Shown here piece by piece: positions 35,854-43,917 of a stretch of 64,000 nt of DNA. Source of the DNA: Bacteroidales bacterium (GTDB lineage Bacteria; Bacteroidota; Bacteroidia; Bacteroidales; F082); assembly GCA_024400455.1 (NCBI GenBank), contig JAKSMU010000003.1, positions 161,895 to 225,894 on the forward strand, read 5' to 3'. Below the pieces are notes generated by a model, which was not told where the DNA came from, did no database searches, and worked only from the letters and a program-made list of their open reading frames with translations. Made by a program: the position numbers and the translations under genes. How positions within the stretch are numbered: position 1 is the first letter of the stretch; each line of letters starts with the position of its first letter.

Positions 35854-36615
35854 TTAACCGACGCTGTTCATAGGCTCGTTCCCATCCATCAGTCCGTCAA
35901 CCACAAGACCCTCGCCATTAGCCGGCTTGTAGTCGAGTTCGGAGGGCTGGTTGGCGCTTTCGATGGTGACGCAGAACAGGTTGTAGCTGTCGGCATAATG
36001 CTCGGGGTCGGAAAGACTCATGCCCTTTAGGTAGTCGCCTACGGCGTTCACTATCAGTTTGGCTTGGTCTTTCAGTTCAGCGAGACGCAACTTGACGGCA
36101 GGGTTAGCCTTGGCCCTTGCCACGGCATCCTGCTGCTGTTGCACCGCTTCGATAGCCGCAGTGATGTCGGCGAGCTTCTGATGCACGCCGTCCAAGGCCA
36201 CCACATGCTTCTTGAAGTTGGCCGCACTTAGATCACGGACCAAGGCCTTGGCATCGGCAATCTTGCGGGCCACGTTCATACGTGCGAACACGTCGTAACG
36301 GTCCATGATGGCCAACAAGGCAGCCACGCTTTCCTGCTGCGCAAGTCCCGATTTGGCGTACGACTTCAACAGCAGACGCAGCGAGGCGATCTCGTTCGTC
36401 AGGCGGTTCGACATCTCGCGGATGCCCATAGTGGCCTGTTTTTCAAGGCCTACCATTGCGGCAAGCGCATCATTCACGGGTTGCAGTTCTGCGGCCTTAG
36501 CCGACAGAAATGCGTCCTCAGGCTGCTCCACGGAGAGGAATCTCATTACCCTATCCACTCCAGTAGAGTACTCTTCGAGTCTGAGGCTTTTCTTCAAATA
36601 GTTGGTTCGATACAT
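35854..36615 (-). CDS. DUF6261 family protein
   Basis: A 253-residue soluble, largely alpha-helical protein beginning MYRTNYLKKSLRLEEYSTGVD, typical of DUF6261 proteins in Bacteroidales. Long amphipathic helices cover residues about 60-210 (coiled-coil-like), and the C-terminus is acidic and flexible. Function is unknown. The ATG at 36615 is chosen over the longer frame because a strong Shine-Dalgarno sequence, TAGGAGGAAAA, sits directly in front of it, which is unusual for this phylum. The start lies 13 bases after a repeat-rich frame (36629-37180) on the same strand. Confidence 0.85.
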   Translation of the reverse strand: MYRTNYLKKSLRLEEYSTGVDRVMRFLSVEQPEDAFLSAKAAELQPVNDALAAMVGLEKQATMGIREMSNRLTNEIASLRLLLKSYAKSGLAQQESVAALLAIMDRYDVFARMNVARKIADAKALVRDLSAANFKKHVVALDGVHQKLADITAAIEAVQQQQDAVARAKANPAVKLRLAELKDQAKLIVNAVGDYLKGMSLSDPEHYADSYNLFCVTIESANQPSELDYKPANGEGLVVDGLMDGNEPMNSVG

Positions 36616-36628
36616 TTTTCCTCCTATT
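36613..36628 (-). promoter_or_regulatory. strong ribosome-binding site before DUF6261
   Basis: On the minus strand TAGGAGG is followed by AAAA and the ATG. Other genes in this window lack an SD of this strength. It fixes the start at 36615. Confidence 0.7.
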
Positions 36629-37180
36629 TTAAAAAAAACGATTAATATTTGATAACGCACAACTGCCGGTGGACAAGTCCACGACAGCGAAAAAAGCAAT
36701 CATGCTTCCCGAAAGGCTCATCTCGATTTTCAAGCTACATAAAGTAGCAGTTTGTGCATGAAACTCGATTTTCAAGCTACATAAAGTAGCAGTTTGTACA
36801 TGAAACTCGATTTTTAAGCTACATAAAGTAGCAGTTTGTGCATGAAACTCGATTTTTAAGCTACTTAATGTAGCAGCTTGTGCATGAAACTCGATTTTTA
36901 AGCTACTTAATGTAGTTGATTTTTCGAGATTCATGTAAAACTGCTTGTTTGAAACAAGCGAGCGACTCGAGGCGAGCCATCCGGCAGCATGTTGAGAAGG
37001 AAGTTTGGCATCGTGCATTAAGCGTGATGCGAGGCCCTGAGGCCGGAAATCAATGCGGGAGGACATACAAGGCGAAGCAAAGAACTTACAGCAAGACAAG
37101 CAGCCATAAGCCGCCAAGCTTGCCAAGCGTTCTTGCTTCGTCATCGTTTCGTATCGTATCACTCTCTTTATTGATTTCAT
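36629..37180 (-). CDS. putative leader/repeat protein, 183 aa
   Basis: An uncertain coding region. The frame opens 25 bases after a minus-strand -7 box (TACTTTTG, 37205-37212), starts MKSIKRVIRYETMTKQERLASLAAYG, and runs through a 42-bp tandem array that reads as a 14-residue repeat (LKIEFHAQTATLCS) about 4.6 times, closing 13 bases before the DUF6261 start. Because 42 is a multiple of three the array keeps frame. It could be a real protein, a translated leader, or chance over a structured 5' region. Amino-acid usage is not typical of its neighbours (many Ser, Cys, Leu), which lowers confidence. Confidence 0.4.
   Translation of the reverse strand: MKSIKRVIRYETMTKQERLASLAAYGCLSCCKFFASPCMSSRIDFRPQGLASRLMHDAKLPSQHAAGWLASSRSLVSNKQFYMNLEKSTTLSSLKIEFHAQAATLSSLKIEFHAQTATLCSLKIEFHVQTATLCSLKIEFHAQTATLCSLKIEMSLSGSMIAFFAVVDLSTGSCALSNINRFF
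36722..36917. repeat. 42-bp tandem repeat array (about 4.6 copies), each with a hairpin
   Basis: Units begin at 36722, 36764, 36806, 36848 and (partial) 36890, exactly 42 bases apart. Each contains GCTAC-N5-GTAGC, a five-base-pair hairpin, followed by a TTTGTGCATGAAA-type spacer. Units 1-3 share ATAAA in the loop, units 4-5 TTAAT. The last partial unit is followed by a diverged copy. The array is on the transcript upstream of DUF6261. Confidence 0.95.
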
Positions 37181-37204
37181 ATTGTATAGTTTTTACTAAA
37201 CGAT

Positions 37205-37212
37205 GCAAAAGT
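37205..37212 (-). promoter_or_regulatory. -7 box (TACTTTTG) of the repeat-leader/DUF6261 unit
   Basis: Minus-strand TAnnTTTG match. Transcription starting near 37198 would cover the 42-bp array and the DUF6261 gene. Confidence 0.55.
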
Positions 37213-37649
37213 ACAAATAAATATAAAAAACAAGATGTTTTTTCCGGAAAAAAAACATCGGTATCAGCTAAAAAATGCAGACACCAATTAATTTCATTGT
37301 CTTTTTAAGCATCCCTACCTACTGAATCAAAAAAAAAACTATATTTGCCTTTGGTTTCCAACAAGGACAAACCAGATGTGCAAATGCGCCATCAAATTAA
37401 ATCATTTATTAATTAAGTAAGTGTGCAGAATTAGTTTACATATAAGACGCAAGACTTGAATGACTATGACTTGTGACTATGGCCATGACAACTCGATGAA
37501 AAAAAAAAGCCTTTGCTTTATGCAAAAGCGGTCATGGTCATAGTCAATGGTCATGGTCAAATAGCCACAAGTCAATTGATTATGCTCATTAATTTTGAAC
37601 AGTTACTTATCAACACATTACAACAACATTATTAAATTAATAAAGCATT
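37213..37649. other. intergenic region with promoter box and hairpin
   Basis: A gap of more than 400 bases. It holds a TATATTTG -7 box at 37340-37347 pointing to the AlbA_2 gene and an imperfect 15-base inverted repeat (GACTATGGCCATGAC at 37475-37489 against GTCATGGTCATAGTC at 37531-37545). Further copies of GGTCATGGTCA follow at 37549-37559. I see no gene in it. Confidence 0.55.
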
Positions 37650-39986
37650 ATGAACAACACGACAAACGACATTGTGCCACTTTGGCTAAAGATTAAACCG
37701 GAGTATATCGACGAGAACTTTGAAGGTGTCCTCGAATATTTGCAAAACGGAAACAAGTCTGATTCCTTCTATCAGGCGACACTCGATTTATTGGAAGAGC
37801 GCGTGGAGGAGCACATGGAATCTCTGGAAAAACGTCCGGCATATTATAGTGAATCAAATAGTTGCGACAAAAGCAAACTCATATTGGAAGCCCGGCTGCT
37901 TATCGTTTTTCTCATGATGGAAAAAGAACATAACGGCATCAGCCGGAAAAGGTTATTCCTCGCCCTGCTGAATACGCTGAGCATGCTGACGGATTCGGAA
38001 CTATACGAAGACATATTATCCTTGATGGTCGACAATGTGATAAACGACACTGAGCCTGTCCTGACTTTCAAATGGGACGACCTGACGGATTTCAACCCAA
38101 CCATATTGATCCATAAAATCCTCAACGGCAATGTTTTTCCAAATCCAAAATGCCCGGAAACCTGTTTCGAATCCAAAGGCTGCGCCATAGTCAAGGACAA
38201 TGCCGTCAGCATTGTGGCATCGAACAACGACACCTTTAATATAAAGAAGACACAACTGGTCAGCTCCATGGACATATTGGACGGCAAGATGAATGTGTTG
38301 ACCGCGAAACGCGAAAAACTGAAACAGTCGGAAGAAGACAATCTTGAAGCGATGGAGAAATTCACCCGGAATTTCATCCTTGAGCAGGAGAAAGTCACGG
38401 CTTCGAGGCCAAAGATAATAATAGACAGCTATAGCAACGGCGACACGTTGCTTGCGGAAGTCACCACATGCAAATTCGGAAAAATCACCGTCAGGAGCAT
38501 CGATCCCGAATATGAAGCCATTGAAGGCACGATTGAATTCAACGAAGCCATCTATCCTTTGTATTATCCCGACGATTTCTCGATGTACCTGCACGTCGGA
38601 CAAATCATCGACGTTACCGTCGAGGACATCAGCCGGCCTACATTCTCGCTGAGAGACGGTTTTGTCGCCCATGTCATTGAAGACATTGTTGTGGGCGACG
38701 ACCACAAGTCGAAAGACATTCTGGCCAAGGTCACGAGGGTAGGAAGCGACAAAAGAGGCATCAAGCTATTGGACTGGATGACGGCTGAAGGCTATCCCGT
38801 GCATACGCCTTACGACCGCCGTTTCGGCCTTGACGACTTCGGCTATATCAGAATCACGGTGATTAGCAGCGGCAAATACTACGGCTACCTGCAAGGCGAA
38901 GCCGTCGAACCGGCTGACGAACATTTCGACATACAGGAAGCGAAACGCAACGTGATTGAAAGTTTCGATTTCGAACATGACGAGAGGAATGTGGCCCGCA
39001 AACCGGTACTGAACAGCGGCATGGTCAAGGAAATTCTGAGCCTCATGATCCGTTACCAGAAAAGCATCATTCAGCCGGCAGAAAGATTCCGCGTGCTGTG
39101 TTATTGCAAAATCATGGCTGCTCTCATTCAGTCGGAGGAACTTTTGGATTACATCTCTTTCATCATGTCGTATTTCAAGCAACTCCTGCGTTTCGCCAAG
39201 AGCGACGGCGGCAGGATTGAGGAGCTTGAAGTGGTGCCTTCGCTTGAAGGAATCGACGTGGTCAGGCAACGTTGCAACATCGTGAAGATTCTCAAGGCAT
39301 ACGGCGATGAGTCCATGAACGGAGTGCTGGAAAGCATCATCAGCGAAGGCGACAACGACACCCAGACGAAACTCGCCCGGCTGGTGCTTTCGTGCAACAG
39401 CATCAGCAGCCTGATTCCCGCTTCCACACAAAACATCATCAAGAGGGAAATCACCCGAAACCTGTCATTAGACACTGAAGACGAGACCAACCTCGAAGAG
39501 GAAAACGGCATTTACCTCGGCATGGAGGACTTGCACCAGGAATTCAAGACCTCTTTCGTTTATCCGCCCGAAAACGACATGCTGCCGAATTATTTCGTGC
39601 AGGAGAAAAACATCTTCAAATCGCTGTGCGGTTTCCTGAACACCGAAGAAGGCGGCACGTTGTATCTGGGCGTCACCGACTTGGGCTACGTCTGCGGTTT
39701 CGAAAACGACATGAAATACCTGAAACACTATCAGTTGGATTCCTACATCAGGTTTATACAGGACGAAGCCGGAAGGTTTTACGGCAACGACGTCCTGAAT
39801 CAGTTTGAGATGAAACCGATGTACGACGGCAAGGTGCTGGCCATCAAGGTGAAGCCCTACGAGGATGGCGTCGTGGAATTTGGAGGCAAGGCTTACATCA
39901 GAATCAACAACGAGACACGCGCCATGAACGACAGGCTGAAACAGCAAATCAGGAGAAAAAGACTCGAGGCGAAAGAGAAGCGGTAA
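37650..39986 (+). CDS. AlbA_2 (Schlafen-type) domain protein with S1-like region
   Basis: A 778-residue cytoplasmic protein of unclear function. The C-terminal 150 residues are an AlbA_2/Schlafen-type nucleic-acid-binding domain: HQEFKTSFVYPPEN near residue 630, FKSLCGFLNTEEGGTLYLGVTDLGYVCGFEND, and a closing GGKAYIRINNETRAM. Residues about 255-350 look like an S1/OB-type module (GDTLLAEVTTCKFGKITVRSI...HVGQIIDVTVEDISRP). The first 200 residues are helical with no known domain. A predicted helical segment occupies about 440-600. It is followed by another AlbA_2 gene and a restriction-modification locus, so a phage-defence role is an inference from context. Confidence 0.8.
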   Translation: MNNTTNDIVPLWLKIKPEYIDENFEGVLEYLQNGNKSDSFYQATLDLLEERVEEHMESLEKRPAYYSESNSCDKSKLILEARLLIVFLMMEKEHNGISRKRLFLALLNTLSMLTDSELYEDILSLMVDNVINDTEPVLTFKWDDLTDFNPTILIHKILNGNVFPNPKCPETCFESKGCAIVKDNAVSIVASNNDTFNIKKTQLVSSMDILDGKMNVLTAKREKLKQSEEDNLEAMEKFTRNFILEQEKVTASRPKIIIDSYSNGDTLLAEVTTCKFGKITVRSIDPEYEAIEGTIEFNEAIYPLYYPDDFSMYLHVGQIIDVTVEDISRPTFSLRDGFVAHVIEDIVVGDDHKSKDILAKVTRVGSDKRGIKLLDWMTAEGYPVHTPYDRRFGLDDFGYIRITVISSGKYYGYLQGEAVEPADEHFDIQEAKRNVIESFDFEHDERNVARKPVLNSGMVKEILSLMIRYQKSIIQPAERFRVLCYCKIMAALIQSEELLDYISFIMSYFKQLLRFAKSDGGRIEELEVVPSLEGIDVVRQRCNIVKILKAYGDESMNGVLESIISEGDNDTQTKLARLVLSCNSISSLIPASTQNIIKREITRNLSLDTEDETNLEEENGIYLGMEDLHQEFKTSFVYPPENDMLPNYFVQEKNIFKSLCGFLNTEEGGTLYLGVTDLGYVCGFENDMKYLKHYQLDSYIRFIQDEAGRFYGNDVLNQFEMKPMYDGKVLAIKVKPYEDGVVEFGGKAYIRINNETRAMNDRLKQQIRRKRLEAKEKR

Positions 39987-40042
39987 GCACGGGTTTGCAG
40001 CAAAAAAGAGCAATCCACGCTTATTGGCTCTATAAAATTTTC

Positions 40043-40050
40043 TATATTTG
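40043..40050 (+). promoter_or_regulatory. -7 box (TATATTTG) of the second AlbA_2 gene
   Basis: TAnnTTTG match about 82 bases before the ATG at 40133. Confidence 0.5.
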
Positions 40051-40109
40051 CCCACTCATTCAAAATCACACACAACAAGGATAAAACAGAAATTTGACAA
40101 TTAACATAT

Positions 40110-40128
40110 TATAAACCATAGCATTTGC
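40110..40128 (+). repeat. 19-bp upstream box, copy 1 (TATAAACCATAGCATTTGC)
   Basis: It lies 4 bases before the ATG at 40133. An 18-of-19 copy occurs at 41601-41619, upstream of the restriction-modification genes, with similar flanking bases (ACATAT). Either a shared regulatory site or a trace of local duplication. Confidence 0.6.
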
Positions 40129-40132
40129 CAAA

Positions 40133-41506
40133 ATGAATCAAGAAAGCCAGAACATAGAATACAAAGAATCATGGCGCGACGAATACCTCAAATGGATTTG
40201 TGGTTTCGCCAACGCGCAGGGCGGCACTTTGTATATCGGCATTGACGATGATGGAAATGTTGTTGGGGTTGAGCATGCAAAACGGCTTTCGGAAGACATT
40301 CCGAATAAGATCAGGGATGTTCTCGGAATTGTCGCTGAAGTTAATCTCCTGAACAAGAAAGCAAAAGAATATATAGAAATACACATTGAACCAAGTTCAT
40401 TTCCAATAAGTTACAAAGGAGAATATCATATTCGGAGCGGCAGCACCAAGCAGCAGCTGAAAGGCAATGCGTTGACTCAGTTTTTACTGAGAAAGACAGG
40501 GCTGTCGTGGGATGCAACCGAAGTCAACAACATTGAGTTGACAGACTTGTCGCCTGTAGCTTTTGACATTTTCAGGACACAATCCGTGAGGCGCAAGCGC
40601 ATGGATAAAACCGACGTTGATATTTCTGACCGTGAATTGTTGGAAAAACTACATCTTTTCACAGAAGACGGCAAACTCACCAAAGCCGGATACCTGTTGT
40701 TTGCAAGAGATCCTGAAAGGCGGGTAATAGGTTCAACCATAAAAATCGGCTACTTCGAAGGCCCCGACATTTTATATCAGGATGAAGTCGGTGGCTCACT
40801 TCTCGAACAGGCGCAAAATTGCGTTGATTTGATTTTCACCAAATATCTGAAAGCCAGAATCACTTACGATGGCGTTCATAGGATTGAAACATTTCCATTT
40901 CCATACGTGGCAGTACGCGAAGCTGTCTATAATTCGATAGCACACAGAGCATACAACTATATGAATTCCACACAGATACGAGTATATGAAGACAAACTCA
41001 TGATTTCAAACGACGCCTCGATGATGTGTGACTGGACAGCCGAAAAACTAATGGAATCGCACAAATCCATTAAATACAATCCACTAATAGCCAACACTTT
41101 ATTCAAAGCAGGTTTCATTGAGATTTGGGGACGAGGCATAGAAAAGATATGCAACTCCTGCATTGAAAACGGCAATCCCTTGCCAAAATTTGAGCTTTCG
41201 GAAAACGATGTGACTATCGTGTTTGAAAAAGCAGTGGAAGAAGCAACAGGCAAGGTCCCTGAAAAGGTCCCTGAAAAGGTCCCTGAAAAGGTCCCTGAAA
41301 AAATAACAAATAACCAAGTATTAATAATAGATGCGATTTTACAAAATCCATTTGTAACAATTACGATGTTGGCAAATAGCATTGGCATCTCGGAAAGAAA
41401 AACCAGGGAAAACCTAAAAAAACTCAAGGATAAAGGCCTAATCATACGCGTGGGGCCTGACAGAGGTGGCCATTGGGAAGTTGTCGACAATCAAACAGGA
41501 AAGTAG
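40133..41506 (+). CDS. AlbA_2 / HATPase_c_4 / winged-helix regulator-like protein
   Basis: A 457-residue protein with a well-known three-part layout. Residues 1-115 are an AlbA_2 domain (NIEYKESWRDEYLKWICGFANAQGGTLYIGIDDDGNVVGV). Residues about 240-370 are an ATPase of the HATPase_c_4 type (PYVAVREAVYNSIAHRAY, then FIEIWGRGIEKI). Residues about 395-455 are a winged helix (MLANSIGISERKTRENLKKLKDKGLI). The linker holds four perfect KVPE repeats (residues 374-389) encoded by a 12-bp tandem repeat. Such proteins are annotated as ATP-binding regulators or helicase-like and are frequent in defence islands. Operator and target are unknown. Confidence 0.88.
   Translation: MNQESQNIEYKESWRDEYLKWICGFANAQGGTLYIGIDDDGNVVGVEHAKRLSEDIPNKIRDVLGIVAEVNLLNKKAKEYIEIHIEPSSFPISYKGEYHIRSGSTKQQLKGNALTQFLLRKTGLSWDATEVNNIELTDLSPVAFDIFRTQSVRRKRMDKTDVDISDRELLEKLHLFTEDGKLTKAGYLLFARDPERRVIGSTIKIGYFEGPDILYQDEVGGSLLEQAQNCVDLIFTKYLKARITYDGVHRIETFPFPYVAVREAVYNSIAHRAYNYMNSTQIRVYEDKLMISNDASMMCDWTAEKLMESHKSIKYNPLIANTLFKAGFIEIWGRGIEKICNSCIENGNPLPKFELSENDVTIVFEKAVEEATGKVPEKVPEKVPEKVPEKITNNQVLIIDAILQNPFVTITMLANSIGISERKTRENLKKLKDKGLIIRVGPDRGGHWEVVDNQTGK
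41252..41299 (+). repeat. 12-bp tandem repeat, four identical copies, inside the AlbA_2 gene
   Basis: AAGGTCCCTGAA repeats exactly four times (41252-41299) and codes for KVPE. Being a multiple of three, copy-number change would alter linker length without a frameshift. Confidence 0.95.
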
Positions 41507-41600
41507 TTATCTCAGCACCCGATTATACAAATAGAACATTATGCTAATTTAATAAACATCAAATAATTAAAGAAGAGAATTTTTAAACTGACATATTTAT

Positions 41601-41619
41601 TATAAACCATAGCGTTTGC
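41601..41619 (+). repeat. 19-bp upstream box, copy 2 (TATAAACCATAGCGTTTGC)
   Basis: One mismatch from the copy at 40110-40128. Here it lies 222 bases before the methyltransferase start and 12 bases before a long hairpin. Confidence 0.6.
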
Positions 41620-41631
41620 TATTTATTCGAG

Positions 41632-41751
41632 GCATCCTAAAAATTTGGCGATTTAAAGATGTAACCCATTTGAATAAGTTCAGCGAATGTCTGCGTATAG
41701 CGTGGACGGAACTTATTTGGATTACAGGTTACGCCAAATACCTTAGGATGC
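41632..41751. repeat. 120-bp imperfect inverted repeat
   Basis: Left arm GCATCCTAAAAATTTGGCG (41632-41650) pairs with the complement of CGCCAAATACCTTAGGATGC (41732-41751). Pairing continues inside: AATAAGTT (41673-41680) against AACTTATT (41710-41717) and TGTAAC-type segments. The whole could fold into one long stem. It has no coding capacity. It may be a MITE-like element or a structured leader. Confidence 0.75.
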
Positions 41752-41841
41752 AATAAGTGAAATCCGCGCTTATTGCATTTATTGTATTTGACTCAATCCT
41801 GCATCCTCGATAAGTTGCAAAGGCTAAAAACACGCAGGACG

Positions 41842-43917
41842 ATGGCAAAAAGTAACACACAATCTGTAGAGCCGCGCATTGCCGATTTGGCAAATGGCTG
41901 GATGAAGTCATATAAACTTGACTACAAACTTGAACAGGAACCAAGCGGCAATGCAGAGATCGACAAGGCTCTTGAAGAATACTTTTCTAAAAACGGAGGC
42001 GTTGGAGGCAATCGTCCTGATGCCAAAATTTTACTGAAAGACAAAAACAATCGGACTTGGCCTATTCTCATCGAATACAAAGGTTACAAGGATAAACTTG
42101 AAAAACTTGACAACGACGGACACATCTCAAATAGGGACAAAAATAACGAACCCGATTTGAAGTGCATCAATTCGTATGCGGTGAATGGTGCTGTGCATTA
42201 CGCCAATGCCATTCTGCATTTTACGAGTTTCACGGATGTGATTGCCATAGGAATGACGGGATTCGTCAATGAAAGAGGCACGCTTGAACATTCCATAGGT
42301 GTTTATTACGTTTCAAAAAACAATTTCGGAGTCGGCCAGAAAATTGGCGATTACTCGGATTTTTCATTTCTGAGCAGCCGATATTTCAATTTGTTTATTG
42401 ATCACGTGAAAGAGCTGTCGCTTTCGCAGGAAGAAATAGAGCGCATTAAGGAAAGACGCGACGAAGAAATCGGCACAAGTTTGACGAAGCTTAACAACGA
42501 CATCTATCAAAACGAAAAGGGACTTGGTGAAAACGACCGTGTTTATCTTGTTGCTGCTTCCATTATTGCCACATTGGGAATCGTAGATGATAGTAATCCC
42601 AACCATTATAAAGTTGCGCCTCTTGAAAAGTCAGATTTGAAGTCGTTGTCAGAAATTGGCAATCGCGATGGCGACATCATGATTCGGAAGATTGAAGCGT
42701 TTTTGATTGAAAAGTCATTACCGAAAGATAAAAAGGATTTGATTGTAAGAACCTTGCAAAATACTCTTTCAATGGAAAACATCAACAAGGTGGAAAATGG
42801 CGAAAGCCAATTGAAACGGGTCTTCACAAAGATAGTTGATGATTTGGGCATCTATTATAAAATTGGACTCACTACTGATTTCACAGGTAAATTATTCAAC
42901 GAAATGTTTGGCTGGCTTGGATTCACACAAGACAAGTTGAACGATGTCGTGCTTACTCCCACTTATGTAGGCACATTATTAGTCAAGTTGGCTCGTGTAA
43001 ACAAAGATTCTTATGTTTGGGATTTTGCGACAGGCTCGGCAGGCCTTTTGGTTGCAGCCATGAACGAAATGCTGATTGATGCCAAAAACAAGATAACATC
43101 GCCCGACGAGTTGGCAAGAAAGTCAGCCGAAATTAAAGCCAACCAACTCTTGGGCTTGGAAATCCTTCCCAGCATTTACATGTTAGCCATTTTGAATATG
43201 ATTTTAATGGGCGACGGAAGTTCCAACATTCTGAACAAAAATTCGCTTAGTGATTTCGATGGGAAATATGGTTTCGACAAGACAGAGGATATATTCCCCG
43301 CTGATGCTTTTGTGTTGAATCCACCTTATTCGGCTCCAGGCAATGGAATGGTGTTCGTCGAAAAGGCGCTTTCCATGATGAGTAAAGGTTATGCAGCCAT
43401 TATCATTCAAGGTTCTGCGGGAAGTGGCAAAGCCGTTGATTATAATACCAAGATTTTGCAACACAGCACATTGTTGGCAAGTATCAAGATGCCTATTGAC
43501 TTGTTTATTGGAAAATCGAGTGTTCAGACCTACATTTATGTTTTTCGCGTGGGCGAAGCCCATCAAAAAGATGATGTGGTGAAATTCATCGACTTTTCAA
43601 ATGATGGTTACACGCGCGCCAACCGAAAAAAAGCAAAGTCGAGTGTAAATCTCAGAGACACCGACAACGCCAAAGGCCGATATGCCGAACTGGTCGATTT
43701 GGTACGTTTCGGGAAAAGCAAGTTGAAAATCTTTACTGATAAAGAATATTACGAGGGAACCATAGACCCAACAAAGGGCAACGACTGGAATCAAACGGCA
43801 CCCATCGACACAAGGCCGACTCTTGCCGATTTCAAGAAAACCGTTTCGGACTATTTGGCTTGGGAAGTGTCGAATCTATTGAAAAACCAGAACTCGGAGG
43901 ATGGCTTGGGAAAATGA
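41842..43917 (+). CDS. restriction-methyltransferase fusion subunit (BcgI-like type IIB or type I-like)
   Basis: A 691-residue protein. Residues about 30-110 hold a nuclease-like PD-(D/E)xK pattern: D60 in NRPDAKILL and E78-Y-K80 in ILIEYKG. Residues about 330-600 are an N6-adenine methyltransferase of the HsdM type, with SAM motif DFATGSAG at 394 and catalytic NPPY at 493. This nuclease-plus-methylase fusion with a separate specificity gene is the BcgI-like (type IIB/type I-derived) layout; no separate HsdR is present. The ATG at 41842 is chosen, as upstream sequence lacks conservation and the start is a clear polar helix. The last 4 bases overlap the specificity gene. Confidence 0.85.
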   Translation: MAKSNTQSVEPRIADLANGWMKSYKLDYKLEQEPSGNAEIDKALEEYFSKNGGVGGNRPDAKILLKDKNNRTWPILIEYKGYKDKLEKLDNDGHISNRDKNNEPDLKCINSYAVNGAVHYANAILHFTSFTDVIAIGMTGFVNERGTLEHSIGVYYVSKNNFGVGQKIGDYSDFSFLSSRYFNLFIDHVKELSLSQEEIERIKERRDEEIGTSLTKLNNDIYQNEKGLGENDRVYLVAASIIATLGIVDDSNPNHYKVAPLEKSDLKSLSEIGNRDGDIMIRKIEAFLIEKSLPKDKKDLIVRTLQNTLSMENINKVENGESQLKRVFTKIVDDLGIYYKIGLTTDFTGKLFNEMFGWLGFTQDKLNDVVLTPTYVGTLLVKLARVNKDSYVWDFATGSAGLLVAAMNEMLIDAKNKITSPDELARKSAEIKANQLLGLEILPSIYMLAILNMILMGDGSSNILNKNSLSDFDGKYGFDKTEDIFPADAFVLNPPYSAPGNGMVFVEKALSMMSKGYAAIIIQGSAGSGKAVDYNTKILQHSTLLASIKMPIDLFIGKSSVQTYIYVFRVGEAHQKDDVVKFIDFSNDGYTRANRKKAKSSVNLRDTDNAKGRYAELVDLVRFGKSKLKIFTDKEYYEGTIDPTKGNDWNQTAPIDTRPTLADFKKTVSDYLAWEVSNLLKNQNSEDGLGK

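Larger units (their letters stand above)
41507..41841. other. 335-base intergenic region before the RM genes
   Basis: Holds the second copy of the 19-bp upstream box (41601-41619) and a long imperfect hairpin (41632-41751). From 41752 to the RM start there is no further clear signal apart from an AT-rich stretch (41767-41790). The open frame that runs in from 41773 has no support as coding before 41842. Confidence 0.6.

Noticed and set aside
36722..36917. The 42-bp array as a CRISPR
   Set aside because: The copies are head to tail with no unique spacers between them, and no cas genes are near.
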